Assembly (NCBI GenBank): GCA_019614645.1
Contig: JABWDB010000012.1
Location: forward strand, 3,534,001 to 3,598,000
From: Stratiolaelaps scimitus
Lineage: Eukaryota; Arthropoda; Arachnida; Mesostigmata; Laelapidae
Reading direction: 5' to 3'
DNA: 64,000 nucleotides
Positions 39,101 to 52,812 of the stretch are shown here, piece by piece. The notes beneath the pieces are model-generated. The model was given only the letters and a program-made list of their open reading frames with translations. It was not told where the DNA came from and searched no databases. Made by a program: the position numbers and the translations under genes. Numbering within the stretch: the first letter of the stretch is position 1; each line of letters starts with the position of its first letter.

Positions 39101-42100
39101 GAACGCCGCACCGAAGTGAATGACAAGCAAGCGATCAACGGCTCCTCATGTCTCGATCGTAAAATGGCTTCCCGCTATTCGGCTACTGGACAACCTCCCT
39201 AGCATTAATACTAATAGGCAATAATAATAATAATAATAGTAAGAACTTCAGCAACAAACAAGAAATCCTTGTTCTCTAATAGCAGCCAGCACGGACGCAC
39301 GATCAATGTAGCTGATATCGATGATAGGCAGGCGTGTAATCATCTTGTTTTACTTCAAAATAACAACAACAACAATACCAGTACCGGTATACGAGCAACT
39401 GGCGGACACCTTCGTCGAGCGAGAGCAGCGCAGTAGTTGATGTGTTGCTATATGTAGTAGGTATAGTTATTGAAGGTTGAGGTCCCCGATGTTCCGCGAC
39501 TTGAAGAAGACAACAACAAGAAGAAAAAGATCGGCCTCCCGATCGACGAACGTGAAAACGAGAGTAATGAGATGTGTTAATTGACTACGCGGTATATACG
39601 TGCACAAGCCCCACGGCTAGCGAACACCATAAGTGGCTGACTATATCAGACGCTGATGAAAGCAAAAAATGGACAAGAAGCTACGGCGATCATCGGTTAG
39701 CAAGAAACGTTGTTGGGCACCGCAGCAATCTCCATCACCACGGCCATCATGTTCAGAGGCATACGTACGAACATAGTACACATAAACGTATACATACACT
39801 GCGCGGTGGCGGAGGACGCTCTCGCATCGAAGCGGGACGGGTATGAGGAATCAGGGGGCGCTGTGGGTTTTCACACAAAACAAGAATTTAGCAGGGGCAG
39901 CCATCTCACCCGTCGTGTCTAACCGTAAGTCGGAGGGGGGCTATTAATTATAACTGAGAGAAATTATAAAGTGCTCACGCGCAGATGACAGCGGCCGACC
40001 CCTCAAAGAGATATGAGGCGGTACTTCATTGAGTCGATGCTTACCTGTTCGCCTGGTTTGTTGGCCGGTAGAGCCGTAGATAAAGAGCAGGTAATGCTAA
40101 TGGCTCATACGGTGGATGGCGACGGCAGTGGCTGCGTCCACGGCGACGGGCCTAATAGGTTTCAAAAGAGTGATGATGTTTGCTTATGGACAACACACCG
40201 ATCGTCATGGCACGAACAGCGTGGCTAGGGGGATTCAGAGCGCGCCGCGTAAGGTAGCAGGCTGTGTACATATTTTGCTAATGCGTCGGTTGGGCCGCAG
40301 AGCCAGGATCAGGCAGAAGATGTTGTTTTTTTTCAAGGAATGTTGCGGTTCTGCGCAGCAATAACAACAACGGTGACAACAACAGCGGCAGAAAAGCATC
40401 GGGCAGCAGAAGGAAAATAGAGAAAACGAAAGGAAGGTGATATTCCCCTCAGTATCGTATGTTCAACAGACCTCAGCGCAAGTGAACTCGCATTGGCATG
40501 GTTGCCCAGTAGGAATTGCGAGGACAAACGGCTGACGTAGGATGGCTCTGGGGGCGCCGATTCAGAAGAAGGCTTCAGCTGAAGAGAGTAAGAGCGGTAA
40601 CCAGCCAATTGTGGGGCGCTAGCTAAAAATTGGCTGCTGTTAGACAGCGTGAGAGAAAATTCAAGGGAGGTGTCATATGTGGACCTTTAATAATAAATGG
40701 GCACTCATCAATTTTTAATATCGACGAAGAACGTTAGCGATGAATGGTAATAAAACGCGAAACGTGGGCTGAGAGCTATTTGCGTGATGGAGTGATCAAG
40801 GTGGGGTGTGCTCTGTGGCGTCAGCAGTTAATTACGTTGTCGAGACTCTAGCCCGTCATTTAGACTAGTGGACTCTGAAGAATGCGTTTGCTGATAGCCA
40901 GATCAGTGAATTCCTTCTATGAGCACATAATCGTGGATTATTTTAATGAAATTGATTACAGCTAACTACTGACGGGTGAGATATATATATACATATATAC
41001 GTCTGAAGTTGAGTGTGATTAGTGGATGTGAATATAGAAATGCGACATATAGAAAAATATGAATAATCGTTTAAAAATAATAATATTGTTGTAGGCAGTC
41101 TGGTGGTGATGGTGGTGAGCGTCTTGGCTTGCTACACAGATAGAAGGGATATCTGGCTTGGGTATAAATCCTGCCAGACGAGAGGAATCTTTGGATTTAT
41201 TGCCAGGTTAGACAAGCGAATGTGGAGAATACAGCAAATGTGGTCTCGACATGTCCTCGTAGTAATACCTGAAGGATCAGAGCCGACTCCTGTTACGAAG
41301 GGACATCGCTGAGAGAGTAAGCTCGCAGAATATATTAGTATAGCGTATGAGGATGTGCCAGCTACAGCTTAAACGATGCGTGAGGATATCTACTACGTGC
41401 GTTGAATAGACGTTACAAGGAACGTCGAATATAGATTGGCCCGATTGAGATAGTTCCCAAGGCCCGTTGACACGAGCTGTGATGGGTAATGCGCTGGTGG
41501 AGCGAGGCCTGGGCAAGGAGGCCGGTGATGAAAGTGCAAAATTGAATGCATCGAAGGATGGCGTCTTCGCTGCGCGAGCCCCTCAGAACAGCCGGCTCGA
41601 TAGCGATATGCGGATCTATTATATGTCGGTCGTCAAGCGCTGGCAACTCGACAGGCAAGCGTTCCTGAACGCACTAAGCGTGGGGCTCTTTGCATGCGGC
41701 GACGTTTGGCCAAAGTAAAGGGGGAAGGTGTTGACTCCGGCGGCTGGCTTTCGGGACGGCGCACCGGATAGCGGAGGAAAAGTGGGGGAGGCTCCAGGGA
41801 ACTCCAGAGGGATCAGGTGAGCGAGCAGCCGGGACGGATCCTGCGGTTCGAGAGCTGTCATCTTGATCCTGACGATCTGCCAGCCATCTATTGTATGATC
41901 ATATACGTTCACCATCACCGGCTGCGTATGTCCCACGTGTGACCGGTACCATGGCCGGTGAGAGTTATCAGCACGTCGCCCAGCATCAGGCGACGTTTTT
42001 GGGTTGACGACAATGGCAAAGATGAAACTATTCTTCAGTCCAATGCGGCCTGATGGGGGCGCTTCCAACAGAGGGAAAATGCGGCAATCGGTTAGTAAAT

Positions 42101-45100
42101 AGTTGCGGGCGATTTGCGGGCATGAACACAGGGCAAAACGCAGTGGACTTTACAGATGGGAGTTTGCAGGGCGCAGAGGGAAGGAAAGATGGGGAGTCAG
42201 ATGTTGAAGCTGGCACCGTAGGCCATTCATAGAGCATCACTACTACTAAGGAGCAGCCGTGGCGGAGTGCTACGAGTGGTGATGGTGGCCAATGGGGAAA
42301 TGTGCAGGAATAGGCCGATATAGGTATGATATATAGGCGAAGGGACATGAAAGTCGTCCATAGACTGCGCTCTGCTGCGTCTGGTGCCGCCGCCGCCTCC
42401 GCTGCTGTCTTTCGGAGTAGAAAGTATGAGCTATGATGGCACGGCTTAGCGCCCCGACGCTGCTCTCGATCCAATGGCAGGGCGTTGGGATGTGCGTGTA
42501 CGGCTAGACTTTGTATGCACCGTTGAGCGCTTGTGAGTGTGCAAAGTTTGCGACGTCCGCGATGCATAGACGAGAGCCACACTGCGGTTCCGCCGTCTGC
42601 ATCGAAGTGCCTGCACTCCGGTGGCCCCGAACACGCGCGCAGTAGAGAAAGTACTGAATGAGGGAACCCAAGCCAGCGCCGAGGATAGAACGACCAAAAG
42701 GTGGATAGATATATAGGTAGATAGATATTCCCGCGTCTGCGGAGTGCAGAATCCTATAGAGTGTGACTCCATCGTTACTATTCGCTGCTCGTGCGGGCGG
42801 CAGCTATACAGCGGACAGGCAATGCGGAGCTGGAGAAGTCTGTTCGATCCGCCTTTCGTGCAAAGTCTTCGCTTTGGGTGACAGTCCCCTACGTCTCCCG
42901 CGCCCTTATTTTCCCTTGGCAATCCGGAGGTCGCAACGCGGCCTGAAAACGAGCCCTTCCGAAAGATGAAGGATGCTTCCTGCATTTATGATCGGAAGAT
43001 GGGTCTTGAAGTCTCTATACATTATGAACCGATGACGCGCTGTTCGTCAGGAGAGATAGATATATATAGATAGATAGAGAGTAGAGAGAGAGACACACCC
43101 TAGACATCTAGCAAGAGACGGACCGAAAAACGAAACGGCGGGTGGGTAGAAGATAGACATGTGGTAACGATGACGTTCCCTGGGGTTCGGGGGACGGCTG
43201 CCGACCCCGTTGAGGGAAACTCGGAACTCGACCGCCAATTGCAGGAATAGCGAACCGCCATCGGGCGGAGCGTCTTCTCTCTCTCTCCCGCTCTGCTGGC
43301 TCACTGTCTCATGTGGAAGAGGAAGTCGAAACAGGGCAACTGTCTGAGTTGTCAGAACGAGATGGAAACGGGCGAAGCGGCCTTGCTCCTCTAAGACCCT
43401 AGGGGCGCAGCCGGACTTGGTAGCAGAAGAAGGACGCACGGGACTTCAAAGGGGACCATGGGACTATAATAAAAAAAAATAAAAGAAATACGAGGTGGTC
43501 GCACCGCCTGTGCACAGGCCTAGCTGCGGGCAGATGCTTGAAGTTTGACGTGTGGCAGACAGAGTGACTTCGTCCTTTTGCAGAAGAAGAACTTCTTCTC
43601 ACCTCGCCGCTGGAGGCACCCCAACAGACTAAAAGTAAGCAGGGCAAGCGACTGGCGAGGCGACAGTGAACGACAGGGCGAGGATGACAGAAGAATCAAA
43701 CAGATGCCGCGCCTCCACCGACGAAGGGAACGGCCAGACCGAGGAAGATGAATATGACAGATAGATAGATACAGGTAGATAGAGATAGATCGGAAAGAAA
43801 CCGAAAATAATGCCCGCGGGGGGCAAAATTCACTACAGTCGGAAATGTGCGTCCCCGTAAAATGGAACCTGGTGTCAGTGTTGACCTTAGATGGTTTGAA
43901 TAAGCGCAGCAGAAGGAGGTTGTTTTTTTTTCCTGCAATGTAAGAGTGAATATGAGAATGATAGTAATGACGGAAATATAATATACGTAGAATATCAAGC
44001 GCTACCTATTTCTAGTTATAGAACAACGATTAATTATGTTTTGTTGTCTTTATTTGATATATGTATAATAAAAATAATAATAAGAAGAAGAATTAAGTGG
44101 CTTTCCGCTATGGAAGAGCTTGTTAGCTGAACCAGTGATCACCCAACACTGTGAGGTCTATCCAATAACTCATTTACTCAGCGAAGCCTTCCACGTGCGC
44201 ACTGTCACGTCAAGGCTGTCGAAACTCTTTAAGCGGTTGCAATTCTTACGAAGCAGCAGCCACTCTCTGCTTGAACGTTGGAGGCTCGGTGCAGATTGCC
44301 CCTCCACTGTCTAAGGATATGTCTATGAATATCTTGTTAGCAGGCTCGAGTATGAATATTATTTCCTATCTAATCTCCTTCCCGATCTATAAAATCTCCC
44401 TTTGGCTTTCTGCACCTCTTCATATCTCGTTCAACAATCGGAGCTCGCATGTTCATCATCGTATCTTGTGGGTGAAGTTTCTTCTCTCATCATAATGTAG
44501 GCTGTTCGACGATTGCGCACCTCTCCTAGAACAACGTTAGTTCCCGCCGTCGAAACGTGCGGTGGAGCAATGCGGTGAGGACAGCAAGCCAGGCCAGGTT
44601 AGGTTAGGTCAGCCGGGCGCTGTCCGTGAGAGAAGCCGTCCCGAAGTCCGCCGTTCTCCGGAGTCCGGACTTCGACTTAACTCGATAGCGCTGCGGACGA
44701 GATTTATAGCCACCGGCTTCGCACCGCAACGAGCACCGCCTACGTCTCAATGTGTTGACTATATATTGAGCACTGTTATGGCGGGTGTTGATGTGGCGCA
44801 CTGCATAGATTGGCGAGGCAGGGAGCTAGTCTATGGGAACGCCGATCAGCGGTGGAGAGAAGGAAGAGCCTGTATCTGCTTATTTCTTCTTATCAAGCTA
44901 TTTCTGCGGATCTCTACCCTGTTCCCATTCGCAGGAGTTTCGGGCTTGCTACCCGGCTATAAAGAGATAACGCTCCAAGCCATATAACAATGGCCATTTG
45001 CCGATCAACTAGTTTTCTAATATAGGTGTATCTTAATATCGAGAACAGTATTCCGTGCTGACAGTATAAATACGCTAATTGTATGTATACATATTTATTA

Positions 45101-45247
45101 TCTATAGTTAGGTATGTATTTTCACAGCAAGGACGTATGTGTCCTCTAAGCTGCCTACCAATGCTAGCGAACGGTGATCTGGTCAACTGCCAACTCACCG
45201 CTCCTCCACCCCTCGTCATGAAAATCAATGAGTTTATGTACATATAC

Positions 45248-45301
45248 AATATATATATATATATATTATACCACTACATATATATATATATATATATATA
45301 T
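45248..45301. repeat. (TA)n microsatellite, interrupted
   Basis: Two TA blocks flank a short CCACTACA insert; about 54 bases in total. Confidence 0.9.
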
Positions 45302-48046
45302 GTGGTGTCTGCGTATATCGTATTCTTATCCATGAATTTGCCCATTAAAGCCGCTGCAAATCAGAGTGACAAGACGTTCGTTCAATACTATCACCAACTC
45401 TTACTGTCTGTCATAATGCCTCGCATCGCATCACCATCATTATCTATTAGTGGAGCCTTCTCCAAGGCGCGGTCTGACGTCGGTCTGATTGACGATCTTT
45501 CTGTCTACGATGTTTCTTCAACGTAACGCAAGATGTACGACTTGAGTCACGACACGGCTGCTCGCCTCCAGACGATGCGCTGTTGTCATCCGACGTCGCC
45601 TCGCCGTTGTCTACCTGTCTATTTCTACGTTTCGACGTTGCTCGGTCTACGCGTATCTGTTCCTGATGATCGTGGTGATCGACGCTAGATGCCACCCATC
45701 GCTGCGATCGACGCTCGCGATTCGATTTCAGATCTACAGCCTGCAGGGACAGGTCATTCATTTCTTCAGGCGGCAGGTCAGGTAGCAGCAGCAGCAGCAG
45801 CAGTAACGACAACACGAGAGAGTCTCACCCCGTCCATCGGACACAATCTCCGCATGCACGAAACGATATCCACAGACGCCATCAGGGTGAGAAGGTGATA
45901 AATAAAAACACTATCTAATTGGCCGACGTCACTGTTCGCACAACAACATCAATACACGCACGAACATGCACACGGGTGTGCATAGATACACCAATGAATC
46001 GTGCATCTGAACTGTCGAATCACGGCCGTCTTACTATGCTCGATTTAGGATCGCAGACGATGCTCGTTGGCAGTGGTCTAGACCGCTCGTGTGAATCGGC
46101 GATTTACGAACGGATCGCCATCCGTGAGATGTTAGTCGGCCGGTACACGACAACCTAAGACGTTTGCAGGTTTGACGAAAACCTTCGGGATGTGTGCGAA
46201 TTTTAGCTCGTGAACGCCGAAACCCCAACATTCAGCAAACGCTAGCTGGAGCATGACAACTGTTGCCGAATCTAATATGGCCAGAATACGCGACGCGATT
46301 CGATTGAGCGGCCGGCCACGGGAGCTGCGCACACAGTCATTTGATCTCATGATCGAATCCACGCCTAGCGTCGGCCGTTCAGAATATTACACGAAGATGG
46401 CAAGTACGGCCGCCAGAAGCAGAAGCAGCATCACGATATCTCCGCGTATCGACGACACAGTCCTATGTCGGGTCTGGGGTCGAGATACGGAAAGATCTCC
46501 GTGTCTCCGTACGATTACGTCTACGACAACTGGCGATGATCTCAAACGTGGTGATTATATAATTACTGTCTCATCAATTTGATACGCTATTAGTAATGGT
46601 CACTTATTGCGGACCGAGCGACCGAGTGATTGCCTGCTGAGTGCTGCTCGAGAAACAGCTCACACAGATGTTCCGATGTCTTTATGTGTGCAAGTACCTA
46701 TCAGGAACGTTGTCCGTGTAAGGTTGTTCCTCGAGCGGTGAATTGATTATGCCCGGATGGGTGCGATCGTTGGGAGCATGTTGATGTTGTTTCGCTGGAT
46801 CTGCGAGCGGTCTGCATGTGGCTCGTTCACGAGTGTAGTGACCCACGGATCTACCAGACAAGCAGCATCGCAGTACCTAATTTCAATCTGATCCAATCAA
46901 AAACTAGCAATAGTGTAGCCAGCGCGCGGCGATTCTGTGCTACATCAGCCATAAGGAAAACCAAAAAAAAAAAAACAATAACACGAAAGGTACGCCACAT
47001 GTATCTTGGGAGGCAAATTCCCATTAATCATCCGCTGATAGTGGTGGCGGTGCCATCACTAATACTTCTATAATAATCATAAATACACGAGGGGTAAGGA
47101 TTTGACGAGATGGTGGTGGTGTACCGTTGCGTATTCGTGAACAGGGCAGATCTGTTAGGATCTTGGGGTACTCCAAATGCTAGACACACTAAATCACAAA
47201 ATATGATATATGCCTATATATATATACTCTATATAGCCACTTACCCATGTGCCGTGGGCCAGTGATAAATCATCTGCAAGCAGATACGTGTATTTAGATA
47301 TAGAGGGATGAAGCCCAAAAAAAAAGATTCAAATTTTCGATCACGATCGACTATATGCAATCAATCACGCAAGATGTCACGGAACCGAACAATACTGGCT
47401 TTACTCACGACCAGACGTGAATTGTGAAGGTGTATTTGAATGAAAAAAAATTATTATGACAATAAAAACATGTCAGGGATTTTTAGATTGGTTGGTTATC
47501 TTTTATACATATTGACTGTAATTGTAATCAGCATTGATTATAGATTTCATTTTGAAATGCTCGTACCGCTATTATAATTGTCTCCACAATTATACTGTAA
47601 GTCTAGCAATTAGCAACTACGAGTCGTTCGTCCATTTTGTTGACCAATTGAATCCTGCTTATCAGTAGCCGCCTCTAATCGCATGTATACGGTTCAATAG
47701 CTACGGTAACGTTCGACGCAAATTTTTGAGTTTGTTCAATATTTTTGCAAAATTTGTTGAACAAAAATTGATCATTGGCCGTTTTTACAAATAACGCGTC
47801 AACCGGAAACAATTCTGATTAATTGACACGTCGCCAACTAGCTCAATTAAAGACGTTCTCTTTGAAAGCAGCAAACGATTCAAACGAGCTTCCTAAGTCT
47901 CAATTTATCCAACGAACTAATTTATCGCAATTACAACGTCCGTTAAAACAATTTTTAGCTTAATTTATTCGGTGACGTCACACAGCCCCCCTCCGTTTCT
48001 AGAGACGAGGTATTCTATTAACATCTATTATACCGTACATGACAAT

Positions 48047-48071
48047 TATATATATATATATATATATATAA
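48047..48071. repeat. (TA)n microsatellite
   Basis: An uninterrupted TA array of about 24 bases. Confidence 0.9.
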
Positions 48072-49887
48072 TCGCCCTGCTCAACATCGTAATCGTAGGC
48101 ATACGAGGAGAAGACAGGCAGATGATATATCGACCCCGTTCGCGGCTTGAAGTGTCTTCCTGATCATGGATGCGGCACATGAACGCTGATCTTGGCCGCG
48201 ACAGATTCGTGAGGCCCCTCCAGAGCTCTGACGATGGGCAACCTTTGACAGTCGCTGTTGCAGCCGTCGTTGTCGTTGATGGTGTGATTGTTCCATGTTT
48301 CGTCATTAGGCCTTCTCTCTCACATGCTCGTCATGCTGTCTGCTGTGTGCGTCGTAACGGCTATCGGGGTTCTGTATTATTTATAGGTCGTAACATCCGA
48401 CGTGTACATATTATACATACACACACATATATATATATATACGCTAGCGAACGTTCGGCGCTCAGTGTGCGATCGCCTGGCGGCGAATGTGCGCGCCCGC
48501 CGATCGTGAGCGGTTTCGCTTTTAATTGAAAGCGATAAATTTCAGCTGCTGCTGCTGCTGGTGCAGCCACCACCGCCACCTCACTAGAGCCGCAGATACA
48601 CATGGACCGACTCGGACGTACCGGCAGATCAGAAGCGGTCGGAGGAAAGAGGCAGACCAAGGCAGATTGACAAGCGATACATTTAACATGATGCTGGCGC
48701 GCGAGAGCCGAGCAGATCGGACCCAACCGGACCGGATCACCGGACCTGCCAACGTGTGTGGCATCGCTCAAACACATATATCTTCCTCAGCAGGCCTGAG
48801 ATCGGCAGGCTTCGCGCAGGCCTGGGCCGTCGCTGTCTCCGTGGTGTTGCACATTAGCGAGGTAGAATGTATGTTAGGCTAGGTAGAATATACTACGTAG
48901 ACACACCTGCATCAGTGCCCGTCCAAGGTGTTGGACAAGCGGAGAGAGGAAGGAGAGCAGAGATAGATTGATATGTTGAGGTGATAGGCTGAGCACATTG
49001 GATAGCGGTGATCGGGAGCGAATTGGTGATCTCCGCAACAGTGAGGATGAGCAATATCATATATGTGTACATATTGTACGTAAAGATATTCTGGGAACAA
49101 ACAAGCATGAAAATCATGATTCCGCCTAAAACACCAAGGACACAGAAAAGAGTGACTAGGCCGAACTCTTCAAAATGCAAATGAGCGAGAGGAAGAGAGG
49201 GAGAGAGGTTAATATGATGAAATTCATCCTCCATTTATGTATACTGCATCTGATGCTCATGTAGGAAAAGTATGCACAAATATATTTATATTCAGAGATC
49301 ACTTCGGGTCCAGGCTATGCTTTGAGAGGTTTGAACTTAAACGTACAGATGTTGTTGTCTGGAGTCTGAAAGGGAATGGTTCTCTTTTTTCGAGCTGACC
49401 CTCAGCTGTTCCCCTATGACGCGATAAAAGTCCAAGTATACACAAGTCAAGGTATAACCAAAGTTAGCATTAGAGTTTCGATGAAGATTCTCGTAGAACG
49501 TGGTAAGTTTGCTTCAAGCCATACGTAAGCCAAGCATTGTCCCGAACGATGTCCTGAACATATGTGGAACGAGCGCATCGACGCTACCGTCGCCTACTTT
49601 CTGTGTACCACTGTAGTTGACGTAAGGAACAATGATAGACGATTTTGAATGAGATGAACCTCGTATAATATAAATGATTGATTAAATGCCAATGCATCGG
49701 CTTGCCCGTTTCAGCGGGCAGAGTTGTCTCATTGGTAGCTGCATCGTGGTATCGCGCAATCTCTGCAAGGACTCCCTATGACTTTGTAGAACAACGAAGC
49801 AGCAACGGCAGGGATCTGCTCGATTTGTCACCGTATCAGAACGAAGTCGCTCACTTCGAAATCGGCTACGGTGAACGCTATGACGCG

Positions 49888-51132
49888 ATGTCCAACGTAG
49901 CGTTTGCTGTAGCTATATCGATCGGAGGAGTTCCGTGTGTTCCCGCGGCAATTGCAATCTTCCTGCTGTTGTTTGCCGTGTACCGTCATCAGAATTACGT
50001 TCTCGTGCACAATAGAACTTCCATTGCGCAGGGACCAACGGTAAAGCTCACTACACATACGAAGGCACTGGAATCAATCACATGGGTAACGGCTGATGTT
50101 AACGGCACCACATGGGTAACGGCTGATGTTAACGGCACCACATGGGTCACTGGTTTCGGTGACACGGGAACTGGCTTTACTGAAACAGCCCAGCCCTCTT
50201 CAAGCTTCAGCAAACCCACGTGGTCCACGAGTTTTGACGGGAACACTGCGTCAGACAGCAGTCCTGCAAACGATGCAGTAGAGTTGGACCGTGGAAATTT
50301 CCGCAATGGGCTTCGACACCGCAAGATGCTTATCAAGCTCAAGCCACCGCCGGAACTTGACAACTGGTGCGGCAGTGATACAGAGAGCATTGATGGCTCG
50401 AAATATAAGATTCGGTATGATCTCACCCGCGTTGGTCCATACATGCGACATCCGCAGAAATACGCGGTCGAGCTTACGGTCAACCTATTTGTATGGGTTC
50501 CTTCGAGCAACTTGCAGCACGTGTATCCGTATACGGCCATATTCATCTTTCCACAGATGTTACCAAAAGAGGCGTTTGTGTTCGACTTTTGGCGCGTGGA
50601 AGCTAACCAGCATCTAGTAAGGCGTCTGCCCCTCATATTTGACAACGAGAGCCAAATTGACGGAAGGATGATCGCTCGAAGGAGCACCGCTGGCGAACCG
50701 CTGCACGAGTTCGAACTTCAGACGGCCAACAATGGAACGATGGACTTCAAGACGTTTCGTGCCAACTTCTCGATGGATCTAGCGAAGAAGCGGCTGATCT
50801 TCCAGTCGTGCCTTAACCATACGGGCGCGCCCGATGATTGTCGCATGCAGTTCAACCGGACGTTCGAACTGGGCCCCATCCCGAGTGGGCTGACACCCGC
50901 GGTGTACATCGTTTTGGGTCTGGACGATTCGCGTAGGAATCCGAACGGCAACGACCTTGACAAGCGCTTCATGTTGAACGCGACGCAAGCTGTTTGCTGC
51001 GAAATCTACGAAGAGGATGCACTCACGCACGAGCGCACGAAGCTGTGTCGAGTTAAAAACACAAGGCGGGTCCTACCCTGTCCTATAGGTTATCAGGACA
51101 TCGCTTGTGGAACATTTAAAAGGGGCTACTGA
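49888..51132 (+). CDS. Array gene 1: stalked single-pass membrane protein, Cys-rich ectodomain (unknown family)
   Basis: An intronless reading frame of 414 codons. The frame is open from 49,678, after an in-frame TGA, but the first ATG is at 49,888, and only that start aligns with the paralogues' N-termini. Seen: a hydrophobic segment at about residues 14-34; a Thr/Ser-rich stalk to about 155 with two perfect 10-residue repeats (TWVTADVNGT); then the ectodomain opening with LDNWCG. Conserved cysteines are at 161, 308, 318, 370, 371, 387, 398 and 407. Sequons include N42, N72, N82, N282, N293, N310, N323 and N364. It ends in CGTFKRGY. Cys17 in the membrane segment is unique to this copy. Inference: C-terminus outside the cell (type II), because the sequons and cysteines lie there. 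No canonical AATAAA is visible in the first 300 bases after the stop. I do not recognise the family and assign no function. Confidence 0.88.
   Translation: MSNVAFAVAISIGGVPCVPAAIAIFLLLFAVYRHQNYVLVHNRTSIAQGPTVKLTTHTKALESITWVTADVNGTTWVTADVNGTTWVTGFGDTGTGFTETAQPSSSFSKPTWSTSFDGNTASDSSPANDAVELDRGNFRNGLRHRKMLIKLKPPPELDNWCGSDTESIDGSKYKIRYDLTRVGPYMRHPQKYAVELTVNLFVWVPSSNLQHVYPYTAIFIFPQMLPKEAFVFDFWRVEANQHLVRRLPLIFDNESQIDGRMIARRSTAGEPLHEFELQTANNGTMDFKTFRANFSMDLAKKRLIFQSCLNHTGAPDDCRMQFNRTFELGPIPSGLTPAVYIVLGLDDSRRNPNGNDLDKRFMLNATQAVCCEIYEEDALTHERTKLCRVKNTRRVLPCPIGYQDIACGTFKRGY
50081..50140 (+). repeat. In-frame 30-bp minisatellite in gene 1 stalk
   Basis: Two exact 30-bp units (50,081-50,110 and 50,111-50,140) are followed by a partial third. 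Each encodes a 10-residue Thr/Val/Trp unit with one NGT sequon, so each copy adds a potential N-glycan to the stalk. Confidence 0.95.
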
Positions 51133-52232
51133 GCGATAGTATCCATAATTTGCTGTATGCCAGAACTTAGTAGTATTAGTGGTAGTATGTGGCTGTCTGT
51201 TTATAGGTTGCATACGCGCGCACACACACAACGGAAATATAGCGTTGTACCTTTTTGTTTGGGACATCATGTATCCATTAATGTATACGCATTTGCTGTT
51301 AGCACGTGACAAAAAGCTGATACGATAAACTCGCCCATTACATATACTAAGTAGACACCGTTTGCAATTAATGCAAATGAGGGACGCCACCACTTTTCAG
51401 TGTCATTAGGGATCTGGCCAAGTGTCTACAAAGGGCACAGCGATTATGTTTCGATTAGAGGACTATTCCATTAATTCTGTAAGTTTGCGTTCGTTTGTCG
51501 CGTATCTCTCATCAAGAAAATGTCGGGTGACATCTGCTCTCGAGTTGAACATCGATGTCCGTCATACGGACATTTATGCGATCACCGGTATTCGGCGTCG
51601 ATTAGGTATCGCCTCTGAAGAATCAATTCTATGAATTATCGATCCCCACTCTATTTGTGTAAGATGGCGAAAATATTCCAACTCTTCGAAAAACGATTGT
51701 TACTGAATCAAACAAGAATGTTGTTGATGTTTGACCAGCGTCGCTTTAAGATTGCTGTCGCGCCTCGGAAGTCGTGCGTTTTACGAACATACACAATAGT
51801 GATATTAATTAAAATTGCCACTGTTCGTGTTCCTCCGCAAAAAGAATCAGTAGACGGAAAATAATGGCAACAATAACAACAGCAAACGGCCACCGTGGGA
51901 TTCACAGGCAGAACAGAGCTGCGGCTGTGAATGCGGTAGCAGAGCTTACGTTGCTTCTCGTCATATCCTTACGGCCTACAACAGCCGTCAGCATTTAATT
52001 ATCACTGGGGGACCAGGTGACGCGGTAGCGGTGACGTTGACCAGCTCGCGATATTTCTCGATTCAAGTTTTACCACCTCGTTCTGATCGAGCCCTTAACG
52101 AAGTCGCCGAAGATCCGAGGTCGTGCAGCTCACGTTCAACAGTCGTGCCTGGCTGCCGGAGTCTGCAGTTTATACTGAACCATGGGAGTCCATTCACGGT
52201 AGTCAGGATTGATGATATTCATGGTCCTCATG

Positions 52233-52278
52233 CAGGTCCTCAAAGGTCTCACACAGGGCAACCTCCTTTGAGGACCTG
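52233..52278. repeat. Perfect 14-bp inverted repeat, 18-base loop
   Basis: Arms CAGGTCCTCAAAGG (52,233-52,246) and CCTTTGAGGACCTG (52,265-52,278) are exact reverse complements. It lies about 535 bases before the gene 2 start. A perfect 14-bp stem is rarely expected by chance in a window of this size. It could be a hairpin in the gene 2 5' region or a rearrangement scar. Confidence 0.85.
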
Positions 52279-52582
52279 GGCGGAGGAAAATGCGTTAGAA
52301 TGACAGGTGTTTTGCATCAATTCGCCAGCTTTGTGATAGCTTCTTCCACAGAGCTCCTATGGTAACTCAGTGTATATTTGTAGATCATCCGCGAACAGTC
52401 TATGAGGAAGAACGAGGCCGCTTAGCAGGTGGGTGGGTATTCCCATCGAACAATTTCACAATCCCCATTCTATTGGTCAGTGTCTTATTGTTGTATGTAT
52501 ATGGGTTAGTTTCTTTTCCGTACAAAATGTCAGACGTCTTTTAGGTTGCGTGGGGCTGCCATTGCATTTCAGGGGGCACTAA

Positions 52583-52616
52583 CATATATATATATATATA
52601 TATATAATATATATAT
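52583..52616. repeat. (TA)n microsatellite
   Basis: About 34 bases of TA with one AATA interruption, some 200 bases before gene 2. Confidence 0.9.
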
Positions 52617-52812
52617 GTGGAATAGATCAAACGCGCCCGCATTCTGTCATTTCCATTGACGTTGTACCTTCCATCATATGGAGATTGACGTTGCTCCTGC
52701 GAATGGATTTGTGTATTGTCTACGACGCTTGCCGTCGCACAGCTAGATACAGTCTATTAAATAACAACGACGAATTCGTCCGCGCATCTCGAGCGGGCGC
52801 GTTAATAGTTAA

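Larger units (their letters stand above)
36148..49887. other. Non-coding stretch upstream of the gene array
   Basis: No supportable gene. It holds GATA/AGAT-type tracts near 42,706-42,728, 43,052-43,085 and 43,755-43,790, an AAT run near 39,217-39,236, TA tracts at 45,248-45,301 and 48,047-48,071, and an AT-rich zone at 47.2-47.95 kb. Overlapping minus-strand frames of 149 and 184 codons at 41,619-42,582 have no domain I recognise. A TATA-like TATAATATAAAT occurs at about 49,664-49,675, some 215 bases before the gene 1 start. Confidence 0.55.
51133..52812. other. Gap between array genes 1 and 2
   Basis: A gap of 1,680 bases without a supportable gene. It holds a perfect 14-bp inverted repeat at 52,233-52,278 and a TA array at 52,583-52,616. 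No array-family fragment is evident by eye. Confidence 0.65.

Noticed and set aside
41619..42582. Minus-strand frames of 149 and 184 codons
   Set aside because: They overlap each other in different frames, show no recognisable motif, and one lacks a convincing start. I treat them as chance frames.
44589..44610. TTAGG-like repeats (also TAACC near 63,720) as interstitial telomere
   Set aside because: Only about two units each, within chance expectation.
49995..50687. 230-codon frame antisense to gene 1 (similar ones of 222 and 199 codons antisense to genes 2 and 4)
   Set aside because: They are mirror frames produced by codon bias of the sense genes; no independent conservation signal is visible.
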